From Chloroflexia bacterium SDU3-3 (GTDB lineage Bacteria; Chloroflexota; Chloroflexia; Chloroflexales; Roseiflexaceae), in NCBI GenBank assembly GCA_009268125.1, contig WBOU01000005.1, positions 62,001-126,000 of the forward strand: DNA of 64,000 nucleotides, written 5' to 3'. The notes under the pieces were generated by a model. It saw only the letters and a program-made list of their open reading frames with translations, had not been told where the DNA came from and did not search any database. Shown in pieces: positions 32,124-40,760 of this stretch. Numbering within the stretch: the stretch's first letter is position 1; every line of letters begins with the position of its first letter. The position numbers and the translations under genes were made by a program.

Positions 32124-32627
32124 ATGCAAACGAACCGATCTTTCGATCTCAAGACCTTTCTGATCATGCTCGGGGCCGCCGCGCTGGGCGGGATCTGGGC
32201 CAACTATAACCGCATCCTGGCCGCTGGCCTCTCGGGCGAGGCGGCGCTGCGGCCAAACGTGTGGGCCGTGTTCGCGCTGCCATTTGCGCTGTTCATCGGC
32301 TGGCTGATCGCCCGCCGCCACGAGGGCTGGCTAGCATTCTTCGTATGCTTCTGCCTCTACTTCTTCTCGACCTTCATCGCCGCGCGCTACGAGTCGTGCA
32401 CGGTGGTGACGGGCCAGTTCAATCTCGCGATCTGCTTCGCCAACACCGCCGAGGCCCAGGCCGCAGCCCAGGCCAACCGTCACGAGATCTATTTCCTGTC
32501 CATCCTTGTGATCCAATCCCTCGCGGCGCTGGCCACCGCTTTGCAGCGCGCCCTCAGCCGTAGTACAATGCCGGATCGGACACAGCAGCAGCCGAACCCA
32601 GCGATCAGTCCCAACCGCCCAGCGTAA
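32124..32627 (+). CDS. Small membrane protein of unknown function
   Basis: 167 residues, not recognised. Four hydrophobic segments: [53 protein letters not shown] and [18 protein letters not shown], with a Cys-containing loop (ESCTVV...AICF) between the third and fourth. The C-terminal tail is polar and Pro-rich. The ATG at 32124 is chosen because a TATAAT ends eight bases before it and the protein character starts there; the same frame is open far upstream through the tandem array, which is taken as chance. It precedes the dgt-dnaG-rpoD cluster. Confidence 0.7.
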   Translation: MQTNRSFDLKTFLIMLGAAALGGIWANYNRILAAGLSGEAALRPNVWAVFALPFALFIGWLIARRHEGWLAFFVCFCLYFFSTFIAARYESCTVVTGQFNLAICFANTAEAQAAAQANRHEIYFLSILVIQSLAALATALQRALSRSTMPDRTQQQPNPAISPNRPA

Positions 32628-32729
32628 CGATTTTTCGACAGGCATGACGTGGCCGAAGGCGTGCCATCCGTGTGTTCTGTGCCTGTGCGCCGCGCAGAAG
32701 CGCTATCTTCTCGAAAGATGGAGACGCCT

Positions 32730-33809
32730 ATGCCCACCGCCGCAACCCACGCCGCCGTACGCGACCGGATCGAGGCAGACGAGCTAGCCCGGCTCTCGCC
32801 CCTGGCCGCGCAGAGCGCCGCCGCCCGCCGCGCGCGCGACGAGCAGGAGTCGCCGGTGCGCACCCGATTCCAGCGCGACCGCGACCGCATCCTGCACTCC
32901 AAGCCGTTCCGCCGCCTGAAGCACAAGACCCAGGTGTTCATCGCCCCGCTGGGCGACCACTACCGCACGCGCCTGACCCACACCCTAGAGGTGACGCAGA
33001 TCGCGCGCACGGTGGCCCGCGCCCTGCGGCTCAACGAGGATCTGGTCGAGGCGATCGGGCTGGGGCACGACCTGGGGCACACGCCCTTCGGCCACGCCGG
33101 CGAGGTGGCGATCTCGCACGCGCAGGGCAGCAGCTTCCGCCACAACGAGCAGAGCCTGCGGATCGTGGAGGTGCTGCTGAAGGATGGCCAGGGGCTGAAC
33201 CTGACCGAGCCGGTGCGCGAGGGAATCTACATGCACTCGAAGGGCCGGGCCAGCGTGGCATCCAAGGCCTGGGGCAACGCCAGCACGCTAGAGGGCCAGA
33301 TCATCAAGATCGCCGACGCGGTGGCCTACATCAACCACGACATCGACGACGCCATCCGGGCGGGGGTGATCAGCCAGGCCGATCTGCCGCAGGATGTGCT
33401 GGCCGAGCTTGGCCAGACCCACGCCGCCCGGATCAACACCATGGTCTGCGACCTGATCGACGCCAACTGGTGGGCCACCGGCGAGGGCCAGCCGCCCGCC
33501 GAGCCGCTGCTGGCCATGAGCCAGCGCATGCTGGCGCTCACCAACGCCCTGCGCGACTTCATGTACGAGCGGGTCTACCTCAACTCGCGGGCCAAGGAGG
33601 ATGACGGCAAGGTACGCAAAATGATCGAACTGCTGTACAATCATTTCAAAGATCACCCCGAGCAGCTTCCAGCAGAGCTACGTGCGATCAACACCCAGCG
33701 CGGCGAGCCGATCGAGCGCGCCGTCATCGACCATATCGCGGGCATGACCGACCGCTACGCCATCCAGGTCTTCAACAGCCTCTATGTGCCGCGCACCTGG
33801 GGCGCGTAG
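32730..33809 (+). CDS. dgt: Deoxyguanosinetriphosphate triphosphohydrolase-like HD protein
   Basis: 360 residues. The N-terminus carries the family signature RTRFQRDRDRILHSKPFRRL and KHKTQVF; the HD-domain metal ligands are THTLEVTQIART (His) and GLGHDLGHTPFGH (HD and His), with a later Asp in YINHDIDD. The family removes triphosphate from dNTPs, controlling the nucleotide pool. The start at 32730 (MPTAATHAAV) is preferred, as GGAG lies six bases upstream; 32718 and 32649 are longer options. It lies 26 bp upstream of dnaG, and dgt-dnaG-rpoD is a common bacterial arrangement. Confidence 0.9.
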   Translation: MPTAATHAAVRDRIEADELARLSPLAAQSAAARRARDEQESPVRTRFQRDRDRILHSKPFRRLKHKTQVFIAPLGDHYRTRLTHTLEVTQIARTVARALRLNEDLVEAIGLGHDLGHTPFGHAGEVAISHAQGSSFRHNEQSLRIVEVLLKDGQGLNLTEPVREGIYMHSKGRASVASKAWGNASTLEGQIIKIADAVAYINHDIDDAIRAGVISQADLPQDVLAELGQTHAARINTMVCDLIDANWWATGEGQPPAEPLLAMSQRMLALTNALRDFMYERVYLNSRAKEDDGKVRKMIELLYNHFKDHPEQLPAELRAINTQRGEPIERAVIDHIAGMTDRYAIQVFNSLYVPRTWGA

Positions 33810-33835
33810 GCGGCCAGGGCCATAGCTTTCTCCCT

Positions 33836-35800
33836 ATGAACGGTGCCACCGACACAATCAAAGAGCGCATCGACGTGGTCGAGTTCATCTCGGGGTATAT
33901 GTCGCTGCGCAAAAGCGGCAAGAACTTCGTGGGGTTCTGCCCGTTCCACCCGAACACCAAGACGCCCGCGTTCTACGTGTTCCCCGACACCCAGAGCTTC
34001 CACTGCTTCGGGTGCAAGGCCTCGGGCACGGTGTTCGACTTCCTGATGCGGCGCGAGGGCCTGGAGTTCCGCGACGCGCTGGAGCAGCTGGCCGCGCGCG
34101 CCGGGGTCGAGCTTGCGCCGCGCACCCCCGAAGAGGAGCAGGAGGACCAGCAGCGCACGAGGCTGCTGGCCATCAACCAGGCGGCGGCGGTGTTCTTCCA
34201 GCACATGCTGCTGAAATCGCCGCGCGGCGAGGCCGCCCGCGCCTATGTCGGGCGGCGCATGCTGGATGAGGCAACCGTCGAGGCCTTCCAGCTGGGCTTC
34301 GCCCCCGACGAGTGGAGCACGCTGCTGGGCTACCTGACCGACCGCAAGGGCTTCGACCCCGAGGATGTGGAGGCGGCGGGCCTCGTCATCCACCGCGACC
34401 AGGGCGGCTACTTCGACCGCTTTCGCAACCGCCTGATGTTCCCCATCCGCAATGTGAAGGGCGAGATCATCGCGTTCGGCGGGCGGGCGATCGGCGACGC
34501 CCAGCCCAAGTACATGAACTCGCCGCAGACCCCGCTGTTCGACAAGGGCCGCGTGCTCTACGCGCTAGACATGGCGCGCGACCGCATCCGCGCCGAGGAC
34601 GCCGTGGTGATCGTGGAGGGCTACGTGGATGCGATCGTGGCGCACCAGTATGGCTTCAAGAACGTGGTGGCCCCGCTGGGCACCGCGCTGACCGCCGACC
34701 ACGTGGGCGTGCTGAAGAAGCTGGGCGTGAAGACCGTCTACCTAGCGCTGGATGCCGACGCGGCGGGCGTGCGCGCCACGCTCAAAGGGCTGCAGATCTT
34801 GCAGGAGAACATGGATGGGCGCGACGTGCCCATCCCCACCGCACAGGGCGTGGTGCGCTGGGGCCGCGAGCTCGACGCCGAGATCAAGATCATCGTGCTG
34901 CCCGAGGGCCGCGACCCCGACGAGGTCATCCAGGAGCGCCCCGAGGCCTGGGGCGAGCTGGTGCAGGCCGCCCGCCCGGTGATGGACTTCTACATCACCG
35001 CGCTCACCAGCGACCTGGATCTGGCCAGCGCCAAGGGCAAATCCGACGCGGCGGCGCGGCTGGCCCCGCTGGTGGAGCAGGTGACCAACCCCGTGCAGCA
35101 GGCCCACTACATCCAGCAGATCGCGCGGATGCTGCACGTGGAGGAGCACACCCTGCGCGCCGCCATGCCCGGCCAGCCGCGGCAGCCACGGCCAGCGCCG
35201 CAGCGCCAGGGGCAAGGGCAGCAGCGCCAGGGGGCCGCGCCACCACCACAGCAGCGCCAGGGGGCCGCGCCGCCGCCAGCGGTCGACGCCCCATCCAACG
35301 AGGACTTCCTGCTGGGCTGGCTCATCCGCCACCCGACCGCGCGGCGGGCCGTGCAGGAGAAGATCTACAACGACCTGCAGCCCTTCCCGCTGGTGGCCGG
35401 GCTGCTGGAGGGCACGATCGTCGAGCTGCTGCGGCGGCCCGAGATCCGCGCGATCTGGCAGGCCTGGGAGCCAGAGCCCGAGAGCACCGACCCCACAGCA
35501 TGGGCGCAGCAGCTCGACGCCGACATCCTGCGCCCGCTGGCCATGCGTGCTATTACCCTCGATGTTACCGAATCACAGTCGTACCGATATGTCAATGATG
35601 CGCTGGAACGTGCTACAATGCTACAGCTCAATCTCGCACGCGAATGGAAAAAACGGCTGAGCGAGCAGCTCGACCCAGCAGACGAGGCGGCCTATCGAGT
35701 GATGTCGGATCAACTGATGCAGATTCTCTCGTATATCGATGCGCTGAGCATACCAAAGCGAAGCCCTACCTATAATGATCTCCATACGCGTGCGGTTTGA
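33836..35800 (+). CDS. dnaG: DNA primase
   Basis: 654 residues. The N-terminal zinc-binding domain has CPFHP...CFGCKASG (Cys-His-Cys-Cys). The catalytic TOPRIM core includes FGGRAIGDAQPKYMNSP, VVIVEGYVDAIV (Glu) and LALDADAAGV (Asp-x-Asp), all complete. A Gln/Pro/Arg-rich linker (about residues 445-480, repeating QRQGAAPPP) joins the C-terminal helicase-binding domain. It synthesises RNA primers at the replication fork with DnaB. No strong ribosome site precedes the ATG. The stop codon is 10 bp from rpoD, which has GAGGAG at the dnaG stop; GC content drops visibly in the last 250 bases. Confidence 0.95.
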   Translation: MNGATDTIKERIDVVEFISGYMSLRKSGKNFVGFCPFHPNTKTPAFYVFPDTQSFHCFGCKASGTVFDFLMRREGLEFRDALEQLAARAGVELAPRTPEEEQEDQQRTRLLAINQAAAVFFQHMLLKSPRGEAARAYVGRRMLDEATVEAFQLGFAPDEWSTLLGYLTDRKGFDPEDVEAAGLVIHRDQGGYFDRFRNRLMFPIRNVKGEIIAFGGRAIGDAQPKYMNSPQTPLFDKGRVLYALDMARDRIRAEDAVVIVEGYVDAIVAHQYGFKNVVAPLGTALTADHVGVLKKLGVKTVYLALDADAAGVRATLKGLQILQENMDGRDVPIPTAQGVVRWGRELDAEIKIIVLPEGRDPDEVIQERPEAWGELVQAARPVMDFYITALTSDLDLASAKGKSDAAARLAPLVEQVTNPVQQAHYIQQIARMLHVEEHTLRAAMPGQPRQPRPAPQRQGQGQQRQGAAPPPQQRQGAAPPPAVDAPSNEDFLLGWLIRHPTARRAVQEKIYNDLQPFPLVAGLLEGTIVELLRRPEIRAIWQAWEPEPESTDPTAWAQQLDADILRPLAMRAITLDVTESQSYRYVNDALERATMLQLNLAREWKKRLSEQLDPADEAAYRVMSDQLMQILSYIDALSIPKRSPTYNDLHTRAV

Positions 35801-35810
35801 GGAGTGACCA

Positions 35811-37451
35811 ATGGCGAACCGGAAAGAACCGATGCTTGAAAATGATCCCGAGCTTGAAGAAGATCTGGGCGAAGAACCCCGCGATCATGCCGCATCTGCT
35901 GAAGAGAGCGAGCCAGAGGCACCGTCGGTGCAATCCCTCACCGAGCTTATCGCCATTGGGAAGCAGCGCGGCTATGTGACCGAGGGCGAGGTGCTGGCGC
36001 TGGTGCCCAACCCCGAGTCCGACCTCGACAAGCTTGGCCAGATCCAGGCCGCCCTTCAGCAGGCCGGCATCTCCACCCGCGACGACATCATCGGCGGCAG
36101 CGGGCCAGAGGCCGACGCGCTCTTCGCCGAGGAAGAAGACCTTGACGATCTCAACGTCGATGGCATCAGCGTCAACGATACCGTGCGCATGTACCTGCGC
36201 GAAATTGGCCGCGTGCAGCTGCTGAAGACCAGCCAAGAGCGCGAGCTGGCCCACAACATTGTGGTGGGGGCCTACGTGCAGGCGCTGAAAACCTTCTTCG
36301 GTGTCGACTGGCGCAGCGACAACGTGGCCAGCATCGGCATTGAGATGTACGGGCGCTTTCTGAAGAACTGGCCAAGCGCCAGCAGCGTGATGACCGACCT
36401 GGTGTCGCGGCTGGGTGAGGGTGAAGGCCCGGTGCCGCCGTCGAAGCTGCGCGAGTTCCTTGAGCTGCAGGATCGGCTGACCTTCGACCAGAAGATCGCC
36501 TTCGACAAGCGCCGCGGCGAGATCGCCAAGGAGCATGGGCTGAACGCCGAGAGCCTCGACCAGACCATTGGCCAGGCCATGATCATCTATGGGCTCTGCC
36601 CGCGCGACCTGCAGCACGCGCTGAACACCACCCCCGAGGCCACGTGGCCCGGCGAGCAGGATGCCCGCGCACTATTCGCCAGCGCACCCCTACTCTGGGG
36701 CAGCTGGAACGCCCAGGTGGAGATCGGCGAGGATGCCCGCAAGCACCTGACCGAGGCCAACCTGCGCCTGGTGGTGAGCGTGGCCAAAAAGTACATCGGG
36801 CGCGGCCTAAACCTGCTGGATCTCATCCAGGAGGGCAACGTGGGGCTTATCCGCGCTGTCGAGAAATTCGACTACCTGAAGCGCTACAAGTTCTCCACCT
36901 ACGCCACGTGGTGGATCCGGCAGGCCATCACCCGCGCCATCGCCGATCAGGCCCGCACCATCCGCATCCCCGTGCATATGGTCGAGACCATCAACCGGCT
37001 GATGCGCGAGAAGCGCCGCATGCTGCAGGAGCTGGGCCGCGAGCCGACCGATGAGGAGCTCTCCAAGGTGCTGGGCATGCCGGTCGAGAAGGTGCGCGCC
37101 ATCCACAAGACCTCGCTAGAGCCAGTGTCGCTGGAGACCCCGGTGGGCCAGGAGGAGGATAGCCAGCTCGGCGACTTCATCGAGGACTCGAAGGTGCTGG
37201 CCCCCTCGGATGCGGCCAGCCACCAGATGCTGCGCGAGCAGGTCGAGCAGGTGCTCAACCAGCTGACCGAGCGCGAGCGGCGGGTGCTCCAGCTGCGCTT
37301 CGGGCTCGAGGACGGCCACAGCCGGACGCTCGAAGAGGTGGGCAAGGAGTTCGGCGTCACCCGCGAGCGCATCCGGCAGATCGAGGTCAAGGCGCTGCGT
37401 AAGCTCCGGCATCCGCGGCTGGGCAAGAAGCTACGGGACTACCTCGAGTAG
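35811..37451 (+). CDS. rpoD: Primary sigma factor RpoD (sigma70/SigA)
   Basis: 546 residues. Region 1.1 appears as [20 protein letters not shown], region 1.2 as [18 protein letters not shown] non-conserved insert of about 170 residues follows. Regions 2.1-2.4 are [37 protein letters not shown] and [19 protein letters not shown]; region 3 and region 4.2 ([20 protein letters not shown]) are complete. It directs RNA polymerase to housekeeping promoters, consistent with TTGACG/TATAAT-like sites in this window. It is co-transcribed with dnaG, as in the classical macromolecular-synthesis operon (without rpsU here). Confidence 0.96.
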   Translation: MANRKEPMLENDPELEEDLGEEPRDHAASAEESEPEAPSVQSLTELIAIGKQRGYVTEGEVLALVPNPESDLDKLGQIQAALQQAGISTRDDIIGGSGPEADALFAEEEDLDDLNVDGISVNDTVRMYLREIGRVQLLKTSQERELAHNIVVGAYVQALKTFFGVDWRSDNVASIGIEMYGRFLKNWPSASSVMTDLVSRLGEGEGPVPPSKLREFLELQDRLTFDQKIAFDKRRGEIAKEHGLNAESLDQTIGQAMIIYGLCPRDLQHALNTTPEATWPGEQDARALFASAPLLWGSWNAQVEIGEDARKHLTEANLRLVVSVAKKYIGRGLNLLDLIQEGNVGLIRAVEKFDYLKRYKFSTYATWWIRQAITRAIADQARTIRIPVHMVETINRLMREKRRMLQELGREPTDEELSKVLGMPVEKVRAIHKTSLEPVSLETPVGQEEDSQLGDFIEDSKVLAPSDAASHQMLREQVEQVLNQLTERERRVLQLRFGLEDGHSRTLEEVGKEFGVTRERIRQIEVKALRKLRHPRLGKKLRDYLE

Positions 37452-37459
37452 TCGTGGAA

Positions 37460-37495
37460 GATGGCGGGCGACGCCCAGCAGCGCAGCCCGCCATC
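37460..37495 (+). terminator. GC-rich hairpin after rpoD
   Basis: Arms GATGGCGGGC and GCCCGCCATC, 8 bases after the rpoD stop. No T-run follows, so it may be a weak or Rho-assisted terminator, or a 3' stabilising stem. Confidence 0.5.
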
Positions 37496-37525
37496 TGCTG
37501 CATACTGAATATTTAGGTGATTGCG

Positions 37526-38896
37526 GTGTCCGACTTCCTGGATTTGGATCACTACGAGCTACTTGGCATCGCCCCAGCGGCGACGCAGGATGAGATCAAG
37601 CGTGCCTATCGGCGCGAGATCGCAAAGTACCATCCCGACCGCTTTGTGAGCGCCAACGCCGACGAGCAGGCCTACGCCCAGCGGCGCAGCCAGGCCCTGA
37701 CCGAGGCCTACGCCACGCTGAGCAACTTCCGGACGCGCAGCCTCTACAACGCGAGTCTGAAAACCATGGGTGGTTCGGCGGCGGCGCAGCGCCCCAGCGC
37801 GCAGCCCCAGCGCCAGCCCGGCCAGACCCCGCAGCGCGACCACCAGGCCGAGCTGTACGATCAGGCGGTGGCGCACCTGCAGGCGGGCCACACCCTGCAG
37901 GCCATCGCCGCGCTGCGCCAGCTGCAGCAGATCAACCCCTTCTATCGCGACAGCGCGGCCCTGCTAGAGCAGGCCGAGGCCCAGGGCCACGCGCAGCAGC
38001 ATAGCGCCCCCAAGCAGCCCGCCGCCGAGAAGCCCAATAGCCGCCGCACCTTTCTGATCGCAGGCGGCGTGGGCGGGCTGGCGGTGCTGGGCCTGGCCGC
38101 ATGGGCCTTGACCCAGCACGGCGGCCAGCAGACGGTGGCAGGCCAGCCCGACACGCCGGGCGCGCCGCTGCCCACCGCAGCCAACACCGCCGAGCCAAGC
38201 CCCACCGCCGCCGCCACCGCGCGGCCCACCAGCGCGCCCACGGCAGCCGCCACCGCGCGGCCCACCGCCGCGCCCACGGCAGCCGCCACCCAGCCCCCCA
38301 CCGAGGTGCCGACCGAGGTGCCGACCGACACGCCCACGGCGCTGCCCGCCGAGCAGGGCCAGCTGCTGTTCTCCGACAGCTTCACCGGCGCGGGCTGGGC
38401 CGACCAGAGCGGCGCGGGCTGGAGCGTGGGCTACGCCCAGGGCGGGCGCTACCGCATCGCGGTGAACGCGGGCATCGGCATGATCTGGAGCTACCGCACC
38501 CTGCAGCCCGGCCAGCACAGCCTGGGCGTGGATGTGCAGGTGGCGCAGTCCGAAGGCGGCATGCTGCTGTCCTTCGTAGACGAGGATAACTTTGTCAGCT
38601 TTGTGGTGAACCCGGCCCAGTCGTCGTACCGGCTTGAGCGGCGGGGCAGCCAGGCCGCCGAGGTGCTGGCGGGCGGGCAGTCCGACGCCATCCTGGGCGG
38701 GGCCAACGATACCAACCGCCTGCTGGCCCGCGTCAGCAGCAGCACGGTGCAGCTGGTGATCAACGGTCAGCAGGTGGCCAGCATCGATACGCCCGCCGAC
38801 ATCCTGGGCAGCAACCGCTTCGGGCTGATCGCCGTGTCGGGGCGCAGCGACGCCGAGGTGTTCTTCGACAACCTTGAGGTGCGCGCCCTTCAGTAG
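37526..38896 (+). CDS. J-domain/transmembrane/beta-sandwich fusion protein
   Basis: 456 residues from GTG 37526, which has AGGTGA five bases upstream. A J domain (residues about 5-70: DHYELLGIAPAATQDEIKRA, HPD in KYHPDRF) comes first, so the N-terminus should be cytosolic and stimulate a DnaK. A Gln/Arg-rich and tetratricopeptide-like helix region follows (HLQAGHTLQAIAALRQLQQI), then one membrane helix (FLIAGGVGGLAVLGLAAWAL, about 180-200). An Ala/Pro/Thr-rich linker leads to an outer domain of about 180 residues (LLFSDSFTGAGW...FDNLEVRAL) with the pattern of a concanavalin/LamG-type sandwich such as DUF1080. The combination is unusual; the partner chaperone is not adjacent. Confidence 0.82.
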   Translation: MSDFLDLDHYELLGIAPAATQDEIKRAYRREIAKYHPDRFVSANADEQAYAQRRSQALTEAYATLSNFRTRSLYNASLKTMGGSAAAQRPSAQPQRQPGQTPQRDHQAELYDQAVAHLQAGHTLQAIAALRQLQQINPFYRDSAALLEQAEAQGHAQQHSAPKQPAAEKPNSRRTFLIAGGVGGLAVLGLAAWALTQHGGQQTVAGQPDTPGAPLPTAANTAEPSPTAAATARPTSAPTAAATARPTAAPTAAATQPPTEVPTEVPTDTPTALPAEQGQLLFSDSFTGAGWADQSGAGWSVGYAQGGRYRIAVNAGIGMIWSYRTLQPGQHSLGVDVQVAQSEGGMLLSFVDEDNFVSFVVNPAQSSYRLERRGSQAAEVLAGGQSDAILGGANDTNRLLARVSSSTVQLVINGQQVASIDTPADILGSNRFGLIAVSGRSDAEVFFDNLEVRALQ

Positions 38897-38929
38897 CGGG
38901 GCCGCCTGGCCACGCCAGCCCGATTTTCT

Positions 38930-38977
38930 GCCGAAGGCCGACCCGAGCACACACGCTCATCGGCCTTCGGCTTTTTT
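38930..38977 (+). terminator. Rho-independent terminator of the J-domain fusion gene
   Basis: Arms GCCGAAGGCCGA and TCGGCCTTCGGC around a 19-base loop, followed by TTTTTT. Confidence 0.85.
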
Positions 38978-39004
38978 CCGCATCTGTTAGCCCACGAGGA
39001 GCCT

Positions 39005-39880
39005 ATGAGCAGCAGAATCATCGCGACCTTCTCGATCGTGGCGTGCGACCTCGCCAGCGGCGACCTAGGCGTGGCCGTCGCATCCAAGTTTCTCTCGGTG
39101 GGCGCGGTGGTGCCCTGGGCGCAGGCCGAGATCGGCGCGGTGGCCACCCAGGCCCTCGCCAACACCGGCTTCGGCCCGCGCGGCCTGGCGCTGATGGCCG
39201 ACGGCCTGAGCGCCCAGGAGGCGCTGGACGCGCTGCTGGCCGAGGACGAGGGCCGCGAGCATCGCCAGGCAAGCTTCGTGGATGCCGCCGGGAACGCGGC
39301 GGCCTTCACCGGCGCGGCCTGCTTCCCGTGGGCCGGGCACATCGTGGGCGAGGGCTTCACGGTGCAGGGCAACATCCTGGCGGGGCCGGAGGTGGCCGAG
39401 GCCATGGCCGCCGCCTTCCGCGCCACCGAGGGCGAGCTGGCCGAGCGCCTGCTGGCCGCGCTGAGCGCGGGCGATGCCGCAGGCGGCGACAGCCGTGGTC
39501 GCCAGTCGGCGGCGCTGTATGTGGCGCGCAAGGGCGGCTCGTACGGCGGCTACATCGACCGCTACATCGACCTGCGGGTGGATGACCACGCCGCGCCCGT
39601 GGCCGAGCTGGCCCGCCTGCTGCGCCTGCACCGCTTCTACCTGACCCCGCCAAGCCCCGAGGATCTCATCCCGATCGATGCGCAGGTGGCCCGCGAGCTG
39701 CAGGATCTGCTGGCCAGGGCGGGCTTCTACCACGGCCCGATCAGCGCCAGCTACGACGAGGCCACCGACGCCGCGCTGGCGGCCTACGGCGGGGTGGAAA
39801 ATCTGGAGGAGCGCCTGATCAGCAAGACCCACATCGACCCGCTGGTGCTAGCCTTCATGCGCGACAAGATCCTGAGGTAG
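39005..39880 (+). CDS. DUF1028 family Ntn-hydrolase-like protein with C-terminal peptidoglycan-binding-like region
   Basis: 291 residues. The first 200 residues match DUF1028: TFSIVACDLASGDLGVAVASKF, VGAVVPWAQAEIGAVATQA, then NILAGPEVAEAM and GGDSRGRQSAALYVAR. The family has an Ntn-hydrolase-like fold; catalytic activity is unproven. The last roughly 80 residues (RELQDLLARAGFYHGPISAS) resemble the putative peptidoglycan-binding module often attached to DUF1028. No signal peptide is seen, so the protein is probably cytoplasmic. Translation begins at ATG after GAGGAG. A terminator lies between it and the next gene. Confidence 0.83.
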   Translation: MSSRIIATFSIVACDLASGDLGVAVASKFLSVGAVVPWAQAEIGAVATQALANTGFGPRGLALMADGLSAQEALDALLAEDEGREHRQASFVDAAGNAAAFTGAACFPWAGHIVGEGFTVQGNILAGPEVAEAMAAAFRATEGELAERLLAALSAGDAAGGDSRGRQSAALYVARKGGSYGGYIDRYIDLRVDDHAAPVAELARLLRLHRFYLTPPSPEDLIPIDAQVARELQDLLARAGFYHGPISASYDEATDAALAAYGGVENLEERLISKTHIDPLVLAFMRDKILR

Positions 39881-39912
39881 CGCCCACAAGCGCATTTTTC
39901 GCACGCGATACG

Positions 39913-39955
39913 CTGGGGCGCGGCCAAGCTCGCCGCGCCCCAGGTCAATTTTTTT
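39913..39955 (+). terminator. Strong terminator whose T-run abuts the next ribosome site
   Basis: Perfect 12-bp stem CTGGGGCGCGGC with its complement and a 7-base loop, then seven T. The GGAGA of the HAD gene begins at the very next base. Confidence 0.88.
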
Positions 39956-39965
39956 GGAGAACCCA

Positions 39966-40760
39966 ATGCTGAACCTGAATGATTTTACCGCCGTCGTGTT
40001 CGACATGGATGGCGTGCTCTACCGTGGCAAGCAGCGCCTGGCGGGCGTGGCCGAGCTGCTGGCCTTCTTCGAGCAGCGCGGGGTGGCCTACGCCTGTGCC
40101 ACCAACAACTCCACGCTCACACCGCAGCAGTACGAGCAGAAGCTGGCCGCCATGGGCATCGCAATGCCCGCCGAGAAGGTGATCACATCCTCGGTGGCCA
40201 CGCGGCACTACCTGGAGGCCCAAGCCCCGCGCGGCACCAGGGTGGGCATGATCGGCATGGATGGGCTGCGCGACGCACTGTTTGGGGATGGCTACTTCGA
40301 GCCAGATCAGGTGGCCCCCAGCTACTATGTGGTGGGCATGAACTTCGAGGCGGGCTACGCCGACTTCCGCCAGGCCTGCAAGGCCATCCGCGCTGGGGCC
40401 GCCTTTGTGGGCACCAACGCCGACGCCACCTTCCCCGCCGAGGATGGCATCATCCCCGGCGCTGGCTCGCTGATCGCCCTGCTGGAGACAGCCACCGAGC
40501 AGCGCGCCCTGGTGATCGGCAAGCCGCAGCCCGCCATGTTCCACGCCGCCGTGGCCATGCTGGGCGCGCCGCCCGAGCGCACGCTCACCGTGGGCGATAG
40601 GCTCGACACCGACATCGCCGGGGCCAGCGCCGCAGGCCTGGCCACCGCCCTGGTGATGACCGGCGTCACCAGCCCTGCGGCGCTGGCGGCAAGCCCCCTT
40701 CAGCCCGATGCGGTGTACGCCGATCTGCCTGCCCTGCTGGCGGCGTGGCGGCAAGCCTAG
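39966..40760 (+). CDS. HAD superfamily IIA phosphatase (NagD/p-nitrophenylphosphatase type)
   Basis: 264 residues from ATG 39966, with GGAGA five bases upstream; an upstream TTG (39954) overlaps that site and is rejected. Motif I is VFDMDGVLYRG (nucleophile and acid Asp), motif II Thr/Ser in ACATNNSTLT, motif III Lys in VIGKPQPAMF and motif IV TVGDRLDTDIAGA, so all catalytic residues are present. A C2-type cap (about residues 85-190) matches NagD/phosphoglycolate phosphatase relatives. The substrate is a small phosphoester, not determined. The 3' end overlaps the convergent adenylate cyclase gene by about 95 bp. Confidence 0.9.
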   Translation: MLNLNDFTAVVFDMDGVLYRGKQRLAGVAELLAFFEQRGVAYACATNNSTLTPQQYEQKLAAMGIAMPAEKVITSSVATRHYLEAQAPRGTRVGMIGMDGLRDALFGDGYFEPDQVAPSYYVVGMNFEAGYADFRQACKAIRAGAAFVGTNADATFPAEDGIIPGAGSLIALLETATEQRALVIGKPQPAMFHAAVAMLGAPPERTLTVGDRLDTDIAGASAAGLATALVMTGVTSPAALAASPLQPDAVYADLPALLAAWRQA

